A stretch of DNA of 64,000 bases from Nesterenkonia cremea. Lineage in GTDB: Bacteria > Actinomycetota > Actinomycetes > Actinomycetales > Micrococcaceae. Shown here piece by piece: positions 12,269 through 20,278 of this stretch (the stretch's first letter is position 1; each line of letters starts with the position of its first letter). The notes beneath the pieces are model-generated. The model made no database searches and had not been told where the DNA came from. It worked only from the letters and a program-made list of their open reading frames with translations. The stretch is from the NCBI RefSeq assembly GCF_014642675.1, contig NZ_BMIS01000005.1, forward strand, positions 1 through 64,000, given 5' to 3'. Made by a program: the position numbers and the translations under genes.

Positions 12269-12972
12269 GAGGGGATCGCTTCCTTCCGTAGGGAGTCTTC
12301 CTGGGATGTCTGGTTCTCTGCTGCTGCTTTGATGTAGGTCAGGCTGCGGCGCAGATGCACTGCGGCGGCGGCCCGGGCCAGTTCGGGATCTCCGGCGGCG
12401 ATGGCGCGGCAGATGTCCCGGTGCTCATACGCGGAGGCGGTCAGCCGCTGCGGCTCGTCCTGGGCCAGGCGCCGGATGCGCACCAGATGCACCCGCAGCG
12501 ACTGCAGGGCCGTGCTCAGATACGGATTGGCCACGGCGGCGTCGACTGCGGCGTCGAGCTCCGCGGCCAGCCGGTAATATTCCGAGGTGCTGGGCTGGTC
12601 AGGAGCGCCGGGCTGGTCGGCCGTGCCGGGGCCGTGCTCGGCCACGGCGGCGAACTCCTCGGCCAGGGTGGCGAAGGGAGCTCGCTCTCCGCGCTGGGCG
12701 GCCAGCTGGGTGGCCTGGGTCTCCAGCGGGATGCGCAGCTCGAAGAGGTGATCCACATCGGCAAGGGAGATCGGGCTCACCACCGTGCCGCGGCCGGGGG
12801 ACTGCAGGGCCAGGCCGGCGGCGGTCAGCCTGGAGAAGGCCTCGCGGATCGGGGTCCGGGAGACGCCCAGGCGCTCGGACTGCTCCACCTCGCCCAGCAC
12901 AGTGTCTGGGGCCAGGCGGCCCTCCACGATGTCATCGCGCAGCGCGGTATAAGCCACATCACTTGCTCGCAT
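12265..12972 (-). CDS. GntR/FadR-family transcriptional regulator of the prp genes
   Basis: The protein has 235 residues from the ATG at 12972. Residues about 5-70 form a winged helix-turn-helix ([23 protein letters not shown], then [23 protein letters not shown], the GntR signature). Residues about 85-215 form an alpha-helical FCD-type ligand-binding domain. A longer reading from 13029 would place coding sequence over a palindromic operator, so 12972 is preferred. It is the first gene of the regulator-prpD-prpB-prpC operon and is divergent to prpE. Two TGTATACA sites in the intergenic region are the likely operators. The inducer is probably a methylcitrate-cycle intermediate or propionyl-CoA; this is inference. 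Confidence 0.88.
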   Translation of the reverse strand: MRASDVAYTALRDDIVEGRLAPDTVLGEVEQSERLGVSRTPIREAFSRLTAAGLALQSPGRGTVVSPISLADVDHLFELRIPLETQATQLAAQRGERAPFATLAEEFAAVAEHGPGTADQPGAPDQPSTSEYYRLAAELDAAVDAAVANPYLSTALQSLRVHLVRIRRLAQDEPQRLTASAYEHRDICRAIAAGDPELARAAAAVHLRRSLTYIKAAAENQTSQEDSLRKEAIPS

Positions 12973-12978
12973 GGGATC

Positions 12979-12991
12979 AGTGTATACACAG
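12979..12991. promoter_or_regulatory. GntR-type operator site 1 (TGTATACA)
   Basis: AGTGTATACACAG contains the perfect 8-bp palindrome TGTATACA at 12981-12988, only 8 bases upstream of the regulator's own ATG. FadR/VanR-type GntR proteins commonly bind such AT-centred palindromes. Binding here would give autoregulation. Confidence 0.55.
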
Positions 12992-13052
12992 TAGGAGTGA
13001 TTGACGAGAGTCAGCAGGATTATCTCCAAAGATTCACCGCTGGAGCACTATC

Positions 13053-13065
13053 TGTGTATACATGC
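13053..13065. promoter_or_regulatory. GntR-type operator site 2 (TGTATACA)
   Basis: CTGTGTATACATG carries the same TGTATACA core at 13055-13062, 74 bp from site 1. The flanks are mirror images: site 1 reads TGTATACACA and site 2 TGTGTATACA. It overlaps the likely prpE promoter, whose -10 box may be TATAGT at 13072-13077. Confidence 0.55.
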
Positions 13066-13118
13066 TTCCGCTATAGTGTGATGCACATCATGGTCTCAGG
13101 CAGGAGGCAGGAGGAACT

Positions 13119-15044
13119 ATGGCATATGCGGATCTCTACACCCGCTCCGTGCAGGACCCCGAGCAGTTCTGGCTGGAGGCGGCCCAGGCCGTGGACTGGG
13201 ACTGCGCCCCGCAGTGCGCCCTCGACGACTCCCGCGCACCGCTCTACCGGTGGTTCCCCGACGGACGGCTCAACCTCTGCCACAACGCACTGGACCGCCA
13301 TGTGGCCGCCGGACGCGGCGAGCAGACCGCGCTCATCTACGACTCCGCCGTGGCCGGCGGGCAGTCCGGCGAGCGCGGCCCACTGCAGCAGAGCTTCAGC
13401 TACCGCGAGCTGCGCGATGAGGTGGCCCGCACCGCCGGGATGCTGGCTGACCTCGGCGTCGGGGCCGGGGACCGGGTCATCCTCTACCTGCCGATGATTC
13501 CCCAGGCGCCCATCGCCATGCTCGCCTGCGCGCGGCTGGGAGCGGTGCACTCGGTGGTCTTCGGCGGATTCGCCGCCGCCGAGCTCGCCTCCAGGATCGA
13601 CGACGCCGCACCGGATGTGGTGCTCACCGCGGCCGGAGGCATCGAGCCCAGCCGACTCGTGGAGTACCTTCCCACAGTGGCCGAGGCGGTCCGACTGGCC
13701 GAGCATGAGGTCTCCCATGTGGTGGTCAGCCACCGCGAAGGCTTCGCACACAGCCGCGAGGAGGCCGCCGAGGGCTCTGCGGCCCAATGGCATGACTGGG
13801 AGACCGCGCTCGCCGACGCCCAGCCGGCGGACCCTGTGACCGTGGCGGCCACCGATCCGCTCTATGTGCTCTACACCTCCGGCACCACCGGCAGGCCCAA
13901 GGGCGTGGTCAGGGACCAGGGCGGCACCGCCGTGGCGCTGAGCTGGTCGCTGCCGGCCATCTTCGACGTCGGCCCCGGCGACACCATCCTCACCGCCTCC
14001 GATGTGGGCTGGGTGGTGGGCCACTCCTATATCGTCTACGCCCCGCTGCTGGCCGGGGCCACCACCGTGCTCTATGAGGGCAAACCGGTGGGAACCCCCG
14101 ACGCCGGCGCCTTCTGGCGGCTGGTCCAGGACCACCGCATCACCTCGCTGTTCACCGCGCCCACCGCCCTGCGCGCCATCGGGAAGGCGGATCCGCAGGC
14201 CGAACGGGTGGGGGAGTACGACCTGAGCTCCCTGCGGTATCTCTTCGCTGCTGGGGAGAGGCTGGATCCGGAGACCCAGCGGTGGATCGGGGAGGCCCTG
14301 GGCGTCCCGGTGATCGACAACTGGTGGCAGACCGAGACCGGCTGGCCCATCGCGGCCAATCCGGCCGGCGTCGAGCTGCTGCCGGTGAAGGAAGGCTCGG
14401 CCACGTTGCCGGCGGCCGGATATCAGGTGGAGGTGCTCGATCCCTTCGGCGAGCCGCTCCCGGCCGGTCAGGAGGGAAACCTCGCCATCCGCCTGCCCAT
14501 GCCGCCGGGCACCCTGACCACGCTCTGGGGCGATGACCAGCGGTATGTGGACTCCTATCTCACCGCTTTCCCCGGTTACTACACCACCGGTGACTCCGGG
14601 TATATCGACCAGGACGGCTATGTCTTCGTCATGGGCCGGACCGATGATGTGATCAACGTGGCCGGCCACCGGCTCTCCACCGGTGAGATCGAGGCGGCCG
14701 TGGCGGCCCATCCTGCCGTGGCCGAATGCGCGGTGATCGGACTGGCCGATGAGCTCAAGGGACAGCGGCCTTCGGGCTATGTGGTGCTGAAGTCCGGAGC
14801 CCAGATCGCCGAGGAACAGCTGCGCGCGGAGCTAGCCGCCCAGGTGCGCAGCAGCATCGGACCGGTGGCCGACTTCAAAGACGTGGCCGTGGTCGGGGCT
14901 CTGCCTAAGACGCGTTCGGGCAAGATCCTGCGCAAGACCATGCGGCAGATCGCCGACGGCGAGGACTACCGGGTGCCCTCGACCATCGAAGATGCCGGGG
15001 TCATCGAGGAGCTGCTGCCGGTGCTGCGGCGAGCTGCCGGGTGA
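13119..15044 (+). CDS. prpE: propionyl-CoA synthetase (propionate--CoA ligase)
   Basis: PrpE activates propionate to propionyl-CoA through an acyl-adenylate. The 641-residue protein is an acetyl-CoA synthetase-like AMP-forming ligase: P-loop YTSGTTGRPKGVVRDQGG near residue 250, DNWWQTETGWPI near residue 400, YYTTGDSG near residue 485 and C-terminal GRTDDVINVAGHRLSTGEIE with the acylatable lysine in KTRSGKILRKT near residue 605. GGAGGA 8 nt upstream supports the ATG. The divergent methylcitrate genes decide for propionate rather than acetate. Confidence 0.92.
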   Translation: MAYADLYTRSVQDPEQFWLEAAQAVDWDCAPQCALDDSRAPLYRWFPDGRLNLCHNALDRHVAAGRGEQTALIYDSAVAGGQSGERGPLQQSFSYRELRDEVARTAGMLADLGVGAGDRVILYLPMIPQAPIAMLACARLGAVHSVVFGGFAAAELASRIDDAAPDVVLTAAGGIEPSRLVEYLPTVAEAVRLAEHEVSHVVVSHREGFAHSREEAAEGSAAQWHDWETALADAQPADPVTVAATDPLYVLYTSGTTGRPKGVVRDQGGTAVALSWSLPAIFDVGPGDTILTASDVGWVVGHSYIVYAPLLAGATTVLYEGKPVGTPDAGAFWRLVQDHRITSLFTAPTALRAIGKADPQAERVGEYDLSSLRYLFAAGERLDPETQRWIGEALGVPVIDNWWQTETGWPIAANPAGVELLPVKEGSATLPAAGYQVEVLDPFGEPLPAGQEGNLAIRLPMPPGTLTTLWGDDQRYVDSYLTAFPGYYTTGDSGYIDQDGYVFVMGRTDDVINVAGHRLSTGEIEAAVAAHPAVAECAVIGLADELKGQRPSGYVVLKSGAQIAEEQLRAELAAQVRSSIGPVADFKDVAVVGALPKTRSGKILRKTMRQIADGEDYRVPSTIEDAGVIEELLPVLRRAAG

Positions 15045-15146
15045 GTGCGGACAACCTTCAAGTTGGACTTGTCCCGTCATATTGTCTGAAACATGCTGCG
15101 CGATACTCTGGTCAGGTTGCGGACTGCAGAGGAAGGCAGGAAGACG

Positions 15147-16034
15147 TTGACCAGCGAGCAGCCGAGAGAGCTCTTCACCATCCACGGAGATGCGATCATC
15201 GGCCCCACCGGCCGCCCCAAGCATGAGTTCCCGGTGCCCAAGGCCCTGGACGGCCACGGCCCGGCACGGACCATCGCGATGGTCAATCAGAAGGGCGGAG
15301 TGGGCAAGACCACCTCGGCCATCAACCTCGGCGCCGCCCTGGCCGAATACGGCCGGCGCGTGCTCATGGTGGACTTCGACCCCCAGGCCGCGCTGTCGGC
15401 AGGATTGGGCACCAGTCCGCATGACCTGGAGACCACCGTCTACAACGTCATGATGGAGCGCGAGGTCTCCGCACGGGACGCCATCGTCTCCACCCATGTG
15501 CAGGGCGTGGACCTGCTGCCGGCCAACATCGACCTCTCCGCGGCTGAGGTGCAGCTGGTCAACGAGGTGGCCCGCGAACAGGTCCTCGACCGTGCGCTGC
15601 GCCCGGTCCGCGACGACTACGACGTCATCATCATCGACTGCCAGCCCTCGCTGGGCCTGCTGACCGTCAACGCGCTCACCGCGGCCCACGGCGTGGTCAT
15701 CCCGCTGGTGGCCGAGTTCTTCGCCCTGCGTGCGGTGGCGCTGCTGGTCGACACCATCGAGAAGGTCCAGGACCGGCTGAACCCGGACCTGGAGGTCGAC
15801 GGCGTGCTGGTCACCATGGTCGATCTGCGCACCCTGCACAGCAAGGAAGTCATCTCGCGCATCGTGGAGGCCTTTGGGGAGAAGGTCTTCGAGACGGTCA
15901 TCAAGCGCACGGTGAAGTTCCCCGACGCCACTGTGGCCGCCGAACCCATCACCTCCTATGCGCAGAAGCATGAGGGCGCCAAGGCCTACCGCCAACTGGC
16001 CCGTGAGCTGGTGGCTCGGGGTGGGGCGCCATAG
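15147..16034 (+). CDS. parA: ParA/Soj-family partitioning ATPase
   Basis: The deviant Walker A MVNQKGGVGKTTSAINLGAAL, the switch I aspartate in LMVDFDPQAALSAGLG and Walker B IIIDCQPSLGLLTVNAL identify a ParA/MinD-type ATPase. The gene immediately precedes scpA and scpB, as in other actinobacteria (Rv1708). This copy is distinct from the parA of the origin-proximal parAB pair and may assist condensin loading; that role is inference. TTG at 15147 (GGAAG 10 nt upstream) gives 295 residues. ATG at 15093 in the same frame would add 18 residues and cannot be excluded. Confidence 0.9.
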   Translation: MTSEQPRELFTIHGDAIIGPTGRPKHEFPVPKALDGHGPARTIAMVNQKGGVGKTTSAINLGAALAEYGRRVLMVDFDPQAALSAGLGTSPHDLETTVYNVMMEREVSARDAIVSTHVQGVDLLPANIDLSAAEVQLVNEVAREQVLDRALRPVRDDYDVIIIDCQPSLGLLTVNALTAAHGVVIPLVAEFFALRAVALLVDTIEKVQDRLNPDLEVDGVLVTMVDLRTLHSKEVISRIVEAFGEKVFETVIKRTVKFPDATVAAEPITSYAQKHEGAKAYRQLARELVARGGAP

Positions 16035-16054
16035 AGCTGGAGGCTGCAGATGCG

Positions 16055-16867
16055 GTGCCGGAGGAGGCTGAGTCCACCTCCGGCTTCTCCGTCTCCCTGG
16101 AGAACTTCGACGGCCCCTTCGACCTGCTGCTGGGGCTGATCGCCAAGCGGAAGATGGACGTGACCACAGTGGCCCTCTCCGCGGTCACCGACGAGTTCGT
16201 GGCCTATGTCCGCGAGCTCTCCCACGAGAAGGCGCTGGACGAGTCCTCCAACTTCATCCTGATCGCCGCCACCCTGTTGGACCTCAAGGCGGCCCAGCTG
16301 CTGCCCAGCGCAGAGGTGGAGTCTGAGGAGGACATCGCCGCCCTGGAAGCCCGCGACCTGCTCTTCGCCCGTCTGCTGCAGTACCGGGCCTTCAAACAGA
16401 TCGCCGGGCACATCAAGCAGGCTGCCGAGCAGAACGAGGGCCGCTGTCCGCGCCAGCCCGGCACCGACCCGGAGCTGGCCGGGCTCATGCCCGAGCTGGT
16501 CTTCAAGACCACCCCCGAGGATCTGGCCGCCATCGCCGAGAAGGCCTTCGCCCGCCCGGCGGCAGAGCCCGACGACGTCCGCCTGGAGCATCTGCACGCC
16601 CATGCGGTCAACATCCGTGAGGAGATGCAGACGATGACCGCCGTGCTGCGGGCGGCCGGCACCGTCAGCTTCTCCGAACTGGTCTCCGACGCGGCCAACC
16701 GACTGGTCGTCGTCGTACGCTTCCTGGGCCTGCTGGAGCTCTTCCGCGACCGCGACGTGGAGCTGGAGCAGGCCACACCCCTGGGGGAGCTGACCGTCAC
16801 CTGGTCCGGCTCCGAGACCGGAGAGACCGAGGCCCTGAGCCGTGCCGAAGAGGAGTGGAACGAATGA
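16055..16867 (+). CDS. scpA: segregation and condensation protein A (kleisin)
   Basis: ScpA is the kleisin that bridges SMC heads. The 270-residue protein has the N-terminal signature FSVSLENFDGPFDLLLGLIAKRKMDV, the central LDLKAAQLLPS and a C-terminal winged-helix region ending LGELTVTW. GTG at 16055 with GGAGG about 11 nt upstream is the only reasonable start near the conserved N terminus. It follows parA after 20 nt and overlaps scpB by four bases. Confidence 0.93.
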   Translation: MPEEAESTSGFSVSLENFDGPFDLLLGLIAKRKMDVTTVALSAVTDEFVAYVRELSHEKALDESSNFILIAATLLDLKAAQLLPSAEVESEEDIAALEARDLLFARLLQYRAFKQIAGHIKQAAEQNEGRCPRQPGTDPELAGLMPELVFKTTPEDLAAIAEKAFARPAAEPDDVRLEHLHAHAVNIREEMQTMTAVLRAAGTVSFSELVSDAANRLVVVVRFLGLLELFRDRDVELEQATPLGELTVTWSGSETGETEALSRAEEEWNE

Positions 16868-17475
16868 GTGACCCCGCGCTGGAGGACCACAGCAGCAGCG
16901 AGCTGGTCGCCCACGAGGATCATCTGGCCGCACTGGAGGCCGTGCTCATGGTGGCCGAGGAGCCGGTCGCCCCGGCCGAGCTGGCCGCCGCGCTCAAGCT
17001 CTCCGAGCACCAGGTGGTCGCCCTGCTCGATGAGATCAGGCTCGACGCCGACGGCGAAGGCGACGGACGACAGCGCGGCTACGAGCTGCGCCAGGTGGCC
17101 GGGGGATACCGGTTCTACTCCCGGCTCACCTACGCCGATCAGGTCTCCGCCTTCATCCTGGGCGGCCAGACCGCGCGGCTCTCCCAGGCGGCGCTGGAGA
17201 CCCTCGCCGTGATCGCCTACCGGCAGCCGGTGGCGCGCTCGCAGGTGGCGGCCATCCGTGGAGTCAACGTGGACGGCGTCGTGCGCACTCTGGTCCACCG
17301 GGATCTGGTGGACACCGCCGGAACCGATCCGGTCACCGGCGCCACGCTGTATACGACCACGCCGACCTTCCTGGAGAAGCTGGGCATCGGCTCGGTGGAG
17401 GAGCTTCCGCAACTCTCCCCACATCTGCCCGGTGTGGACGCCGTGGAGGAGTTCGGCGAGTCGGACCGGTACTGA
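16864..17475 (+). CDS. scpB: segregation and condensation protein B
   Basis: ScpB dimers bind ScpA and stabilise the SMC complex. The 203-residue protein consists of two winged-helix domains. The family signature [33 protein letters not shown] is represented here by [19 protein letters not shown] near residue 110 and [19 protein letters not shown]. The C-terminal [16 protein letters not shown] is typical. ATG 16864 overlaps the scpA stop (ATGA). Confidence 0.93.
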   Translation: [203 protein letters not shown]

Positions 17476-17507
17476 GGGCCGCTTCGTCCCCAGCCTCTCT
17501 GGGCCGA

Positions 17508-17523
17508 TAGACTGTCCCTCATG
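17508..17523 (+). promoter_or_regulatory. candidate leaderless promoter of rluB (TAGACT -10)
   Basis: TAGACTGTCCCTCATG runs directly into the start codon: the -10 hexamer TAGACT (17508-17513) ends 7 nt before the ATG at 17521, so transcription would start at the ATG. There is no Shine-Dalgarno sequence. The same TAGACTGTCC string precedes argS. Confidence 0.5.
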
Positions 17524-18453
17524 ACTTCCCGGAAAGAGCCGCGTGCCGCGCGTGCTGCGCGCACCCCTCCACCGGGCAGGTCCGGCGGACCCTTCGCCGG
17601 GGAGGACCCGCAGCGGATCCTCCGCAGCGGCCCCCAGCGGTCCAAGCCGCGGCTGAGCGAAGCCGAGCAGAACTTCGAATCCGTCCATGACCCGGACGGC
17701 ATCCGCCTGCAGAAGGTCCTGGCCCAGGCCGGCGTGGCCTCCCGGCGCGTCTGCGAGGGTCTCATCGCTGAGGGTCGGGTCGAGGTGGACGGCAAGGTCG
17801 TCGTCGAGCCCGGTGTGCGTGTGCGTCCGGAGGCCGTGACCATCCACGTGGACGGAGTGCGGCTGAGCCTGGACGTGGAGCACCGCTACGTCATGTTCAA
17901 CAAGCCCGCAGGAGTGGTCACCACTCTGTCGGACCCGCAGGGACGCCCCGCGATCAACGACCACCTCACCGAGGAGATGGTCGCGGCACGCCTGGTCCAT
18001 GTGGGCCGGCTGGACCGCGAGACCGAGGGACTGCTGCTGCTGACCAACGACGGCGAGCTGGCCCACCGGCTCACCCATCCCTCCTATGAGGTGCCCAAGA
18101 CCTACATGGTCGAAGTTGCCGGTTCGGTGAGGAAGTCCGTGCCCAAGCAGCTGCTGGAGGGGATCGAGCTCGAGGACGGGCCCATCGCCGCCGACAGCTG
18201 CCGCATCCTGGGCAGCACCGGCAGCCGCACCATGATCGAAGTGACCCTGCACTCGGGGCGCAACCGGATCGTGCGGCGCATGTTCGACCACGTCGGCCAC
18301 CCGGTGCTGCGTCTGGTGCGCACCGCCATCGGCCAGATCACCATCGGAGACCAGAAGCAGGGCACTGTGCGGGATCTGGGCAAGCAGGAGCTGGGCCACC
18401 TGCTCGAGCTCACCGCCGCACCCACCACGCCCGAAGGAGGGGAGAGGCCCTGA
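17521..18453 (+). CDS. rluB: 23S rRNA pseudouridine synthase, RsuA/RluB family
   Basis: The 310-residue enzyme isomerises a specific uridine of 23S (or 16S) rRNA. Residues 1-55 are a basic disordered tail. An S4 domain follows (RLQKVLAQAGVASRRVCEGLI). The catalytic domain has VMFNKPAGVVTT and GRLDRETEGLLLLTNDG, whose Asp is the nucleophile, then the RsuA-type SGRNRIVRRMFDHVGHPV. Choice of RluB over RsuA or RluE rests on its place in the scpB-cmk-der cluster. The gene has no RBS and seems leaderless. Confidence 0.9.
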   Translation: MTSRKEPRAARAARTPPPGRSGGPFAGEDPQRILRSGPQRSKPRLSEAEQNFESVHDPDGIRLQKVLAQAGVASRRVCEGLIAEGRVEVDGKVVVEPGVRVRPEAVTIHVDGVRLSLDVEHRYVMFNKPAGVVTTLSDPQGRPAINDHLTEEMVAARLVHVGRLDRETEGLLLLTNDGELAHRLTHPSYEVPKTYMVEVAGSVRKSVPKQLLEGIELEDGPIAADSCRILGSTGSRTMIEVTLHSGRNRIVRRMFDHVGHPVLRLVRTAIGQITIGDQKQGTVRDLGKQELGHLLELTAAPTTPEGGERP

Positions 18454-19604
18454 ACCCGCTGACCACAGTTCCCGAGTCCTCCCGCGAGACGCCCACCGTC
18501 CTGATCCGCGGCACCGGACTGCTCGGGGCGAGCATCGGCCTGGGCCTGCGTGCCGCCGGGCACACGGTCTGGCTCTCCGACATCTCGGCCACCGCCCAGC
18601 GGATCGCCGAGGACATCGGCGCCGGCACGGCGTGGAACGGTGAGGACGAGGCAGAGATCGTGATCGTCGCCGCGCCCCCGGAGTCCACCGCCGAGGAGCT
18701 CGCCGCAGCCTTGGCCCATCACCGCCAGGCCGTGGTGCTGGACATCGCCTCGGTGAAGGCCGGTGTGCTCACCGACCTGATCCGGCTGGCCGAGGCCCCC
18801 GACTTCGGCCTCGACCGCGCCGATCTGGGCCGCTATGTGGGCACCCACCCGATGGCCGGGCGTGAGCGCTCCGGGCCGGTGGCCGCCCGCGGCGAGCTGT
18901 TCACCTCTATGCCCTGGGTCATCTGCCCCGCAGAGCACCCCCACGCCGGCCGGCTCTCCACCGATGCCGCCGTGGCCTGGGCCGAGGAGATCGCACGCCG
19001 GCTGGGCGCCAGCATCCACCGGATGACGCCCAGCTTCCATGACGAGTCCGTGGCGCTGATCTCGCATCTGCCGCAGGTGGCCGCCTCTCTGGTGGCCAGC
19101 CGGCTGCAGGACGCCCCCTCCGATGCGCTGGAACTCTCCGGCAACGGACTGCGCGACGTCACCCGGATCGCTGCCAGCGATCCGAACCTCTGGGTCCAGA
19201 TCCTCAGCGGCAACTCCGCTGCGGTGCTGGAGATCCTCTACGGGCTGCGCGAGGACGTCCAGCGGCTCATCGGCACGCTGGAGGACCCCTCGGCGGCAGG
19301 GTCTCAGGCCGATCTGGCCCAGCTCATCGCGGAGGGCAACGCCGGTGTGGCTCGGATCCCGGGCAAGCACGGCGCACCGCCGCGGGCCTTCTCGGTGCTG
19401 ACGGTGATCGTGGACGACAAGCCTGGTCAGATCGCCGCAGTCCTCAACGATGTCGCCATCACCGGGGTGAACGTGGAGGACATGCGCATGGATCACTCCG
19501 CCGGCCACCAGGTCGGTATGGTGGAACTCTCTGTACTGCCTGGCAGGCGGGATGAACTCGCCCAGGCGCTGAACGAAATGGGATGGAAGGTGGTCCAGTC
19601 GTGA
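18450..19604 (+). CDS. tyrA: prephenate dehydrogenase (probable CTG start)
   Basis: TyrA converts prephenate to 4-hydroxyphenylpyruvate in tyrosine synthesis. The reading frame encodes a Rossmann nucleotide-binding motif RGTGLLGASIGLGLRAAG near residue 22, the active-site segment VGTHPMAGRERSGP near residue 133, the dimerisation region and a C-terminal ACT domain (SVLTVIVDDKPGQIAAVLND, residues about 310-384). The first ATG/GTG/TTG codon in frame is GTG 18660, which would delete the whole dinucleotide fold. The frame is open back to CTG 18450, which overlaps the rluB stop (CTGA) and has GGAGGGGAG 5-13 nt upstream. A CTG start giving 384 residues is therefore the best reading. Confidence 0.85.
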   Translation: MNPLTTVPESSRETPTVLIRGTGLLGASIGLGLRAAGHTVWLSDISATAQRIAEDIGAGTAWNGEDEAEIVIVAAPPESTAEELAAALAHHRQAVVLDIASVKAGVLTDLIRLAEAPDFGLDRADLGRYVGTHPMAGRERSGPVAARGELFTSMPWVICPAEHPHAGRLSTDAAVAWAEEIARRLGASIHRMTPSFHDESVALISHLPQVAASLVASRLQDAPSDALELSGNGLRDVTRIAASDPNLWVQILSGNSAAVLEILYGLREDVQRLIGTLEDPSAAGSQADLAQLIAEGNAGVARIPGKHGAPPRAFSVLTVIVDDKPGQIAAVLNDVAITGVNVEDMRMDHSAGHQVGMVELSVLPGRRDELAQALNEMGWKVVQS

Positions 19605-20278
19605 GCCGACTGATCGTGGCCGTGGACGGACCCTCGGGGTCCGGCAAGTCGAGCGTCTGCCGTGCCGCGGCCAAGACGGTGGGAGCGGCCTACCTGGACA
19701 CAGGGGCGATGTACCGGGCCGCCACCTGGTACTGCCTGGACCAGGACGTGGACCTCGATGACGAGGACGCTGTGGCTCTGGCGGTGGAGTCGCTGCCGCT
19801 GTGCATCTCTACGGATCCGGACCACCAGGTCATCACCGTGGGGGAGACCGACGTGACCGCTGAGATCCGTGAGGCTCGCATCTCTGAGAAGGTATCCGAG
19901 GTCGCCACCAACCGCAGGGCCCGCTCCCTGCTGATCGCCGCCCAGCGGCAGCTCATCGACGACGCCGGCTTCGTGGTGGCCGAGGGCCGCGACATCACCT
20001 CTGTGGTCGCCCCCGACGCCCAGGTGCGGGTGCTGCTGACCGCCTCGGCCGAGGCGCGGCTGCGCCGTCGGGGTCTGCAGATGGGCGGCACCCAGTCCGA
20101 GCAGGACCTGAAGGTCCAGGTCCTGGAGCGGGACAAGAAAGACTCTGCAGCATCGAACTTCACTGAGGCGGCCGACGGTGTGGCCGTTCTGGACTCCTCA
20201 GACCTCACCCTCGAGGAGACCGTCGAGGCGCTCGTGGGCCGTATCCAAGGAGCAGCATCCCATGACCCAGCACTCTGA
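19601..20278 (+). CDS. cmk: cytidylate kinase
   Basis: The 225-residue enzyme phosphorylates CMP and dCMP. The P-loop is [14 protein letters not shown] near residue 8, followed by [16 protein letters not shown], the family signature [16 protein letters not shown] near residue 126, and the LID region with [11 protein letters not shown] and RDKKDS. GTG 19601 overlaps the tyrA stop (GTGA) and sets the N terminus close to the P-loop as in homologues. Its 3' end overlaps der by 17 nt. Confidence 0.95.
   Translation: MSRLIVAVDGPSGSGKSSVCRAAAKTVGAAYLDTGAMYRAATWYCLDQDVDLDDEDAVALAVESLPLCISTDPDHQVITVGETDVTAEIREARISEKVSEVATNRRARSLLIAAQRQLIDDAGFVVAEGRDITSVVAPDAQVRVLLTASAEARLRRRGLQMGGTQSEQDLKVQVLERDKKDSAASNFTEAADGVAVLDSSDLTLEETVEALVGRIQGAASHDPAL

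Noticed and set aside
10340-12337. 665-codon plus-strand open frame opposite prpB and prpD
   Set aside because: It is antisense to two clearly recognised enzymes and has His/Gly/Leu-rich composition typical for GC-rich antisense frames.
13071-14711. 546-codon minus-strand open frame opposite prpE
   Set aside because: It is an antisense shadow of a full-length propionyl-CoA synthetase gene.
16204-18399. 731-codon minus-strand open frame opposite scpA, scpB and rluB
   Set aside because: It lies on the opposite strand of three well-supported genes and has no recognisable protein features.
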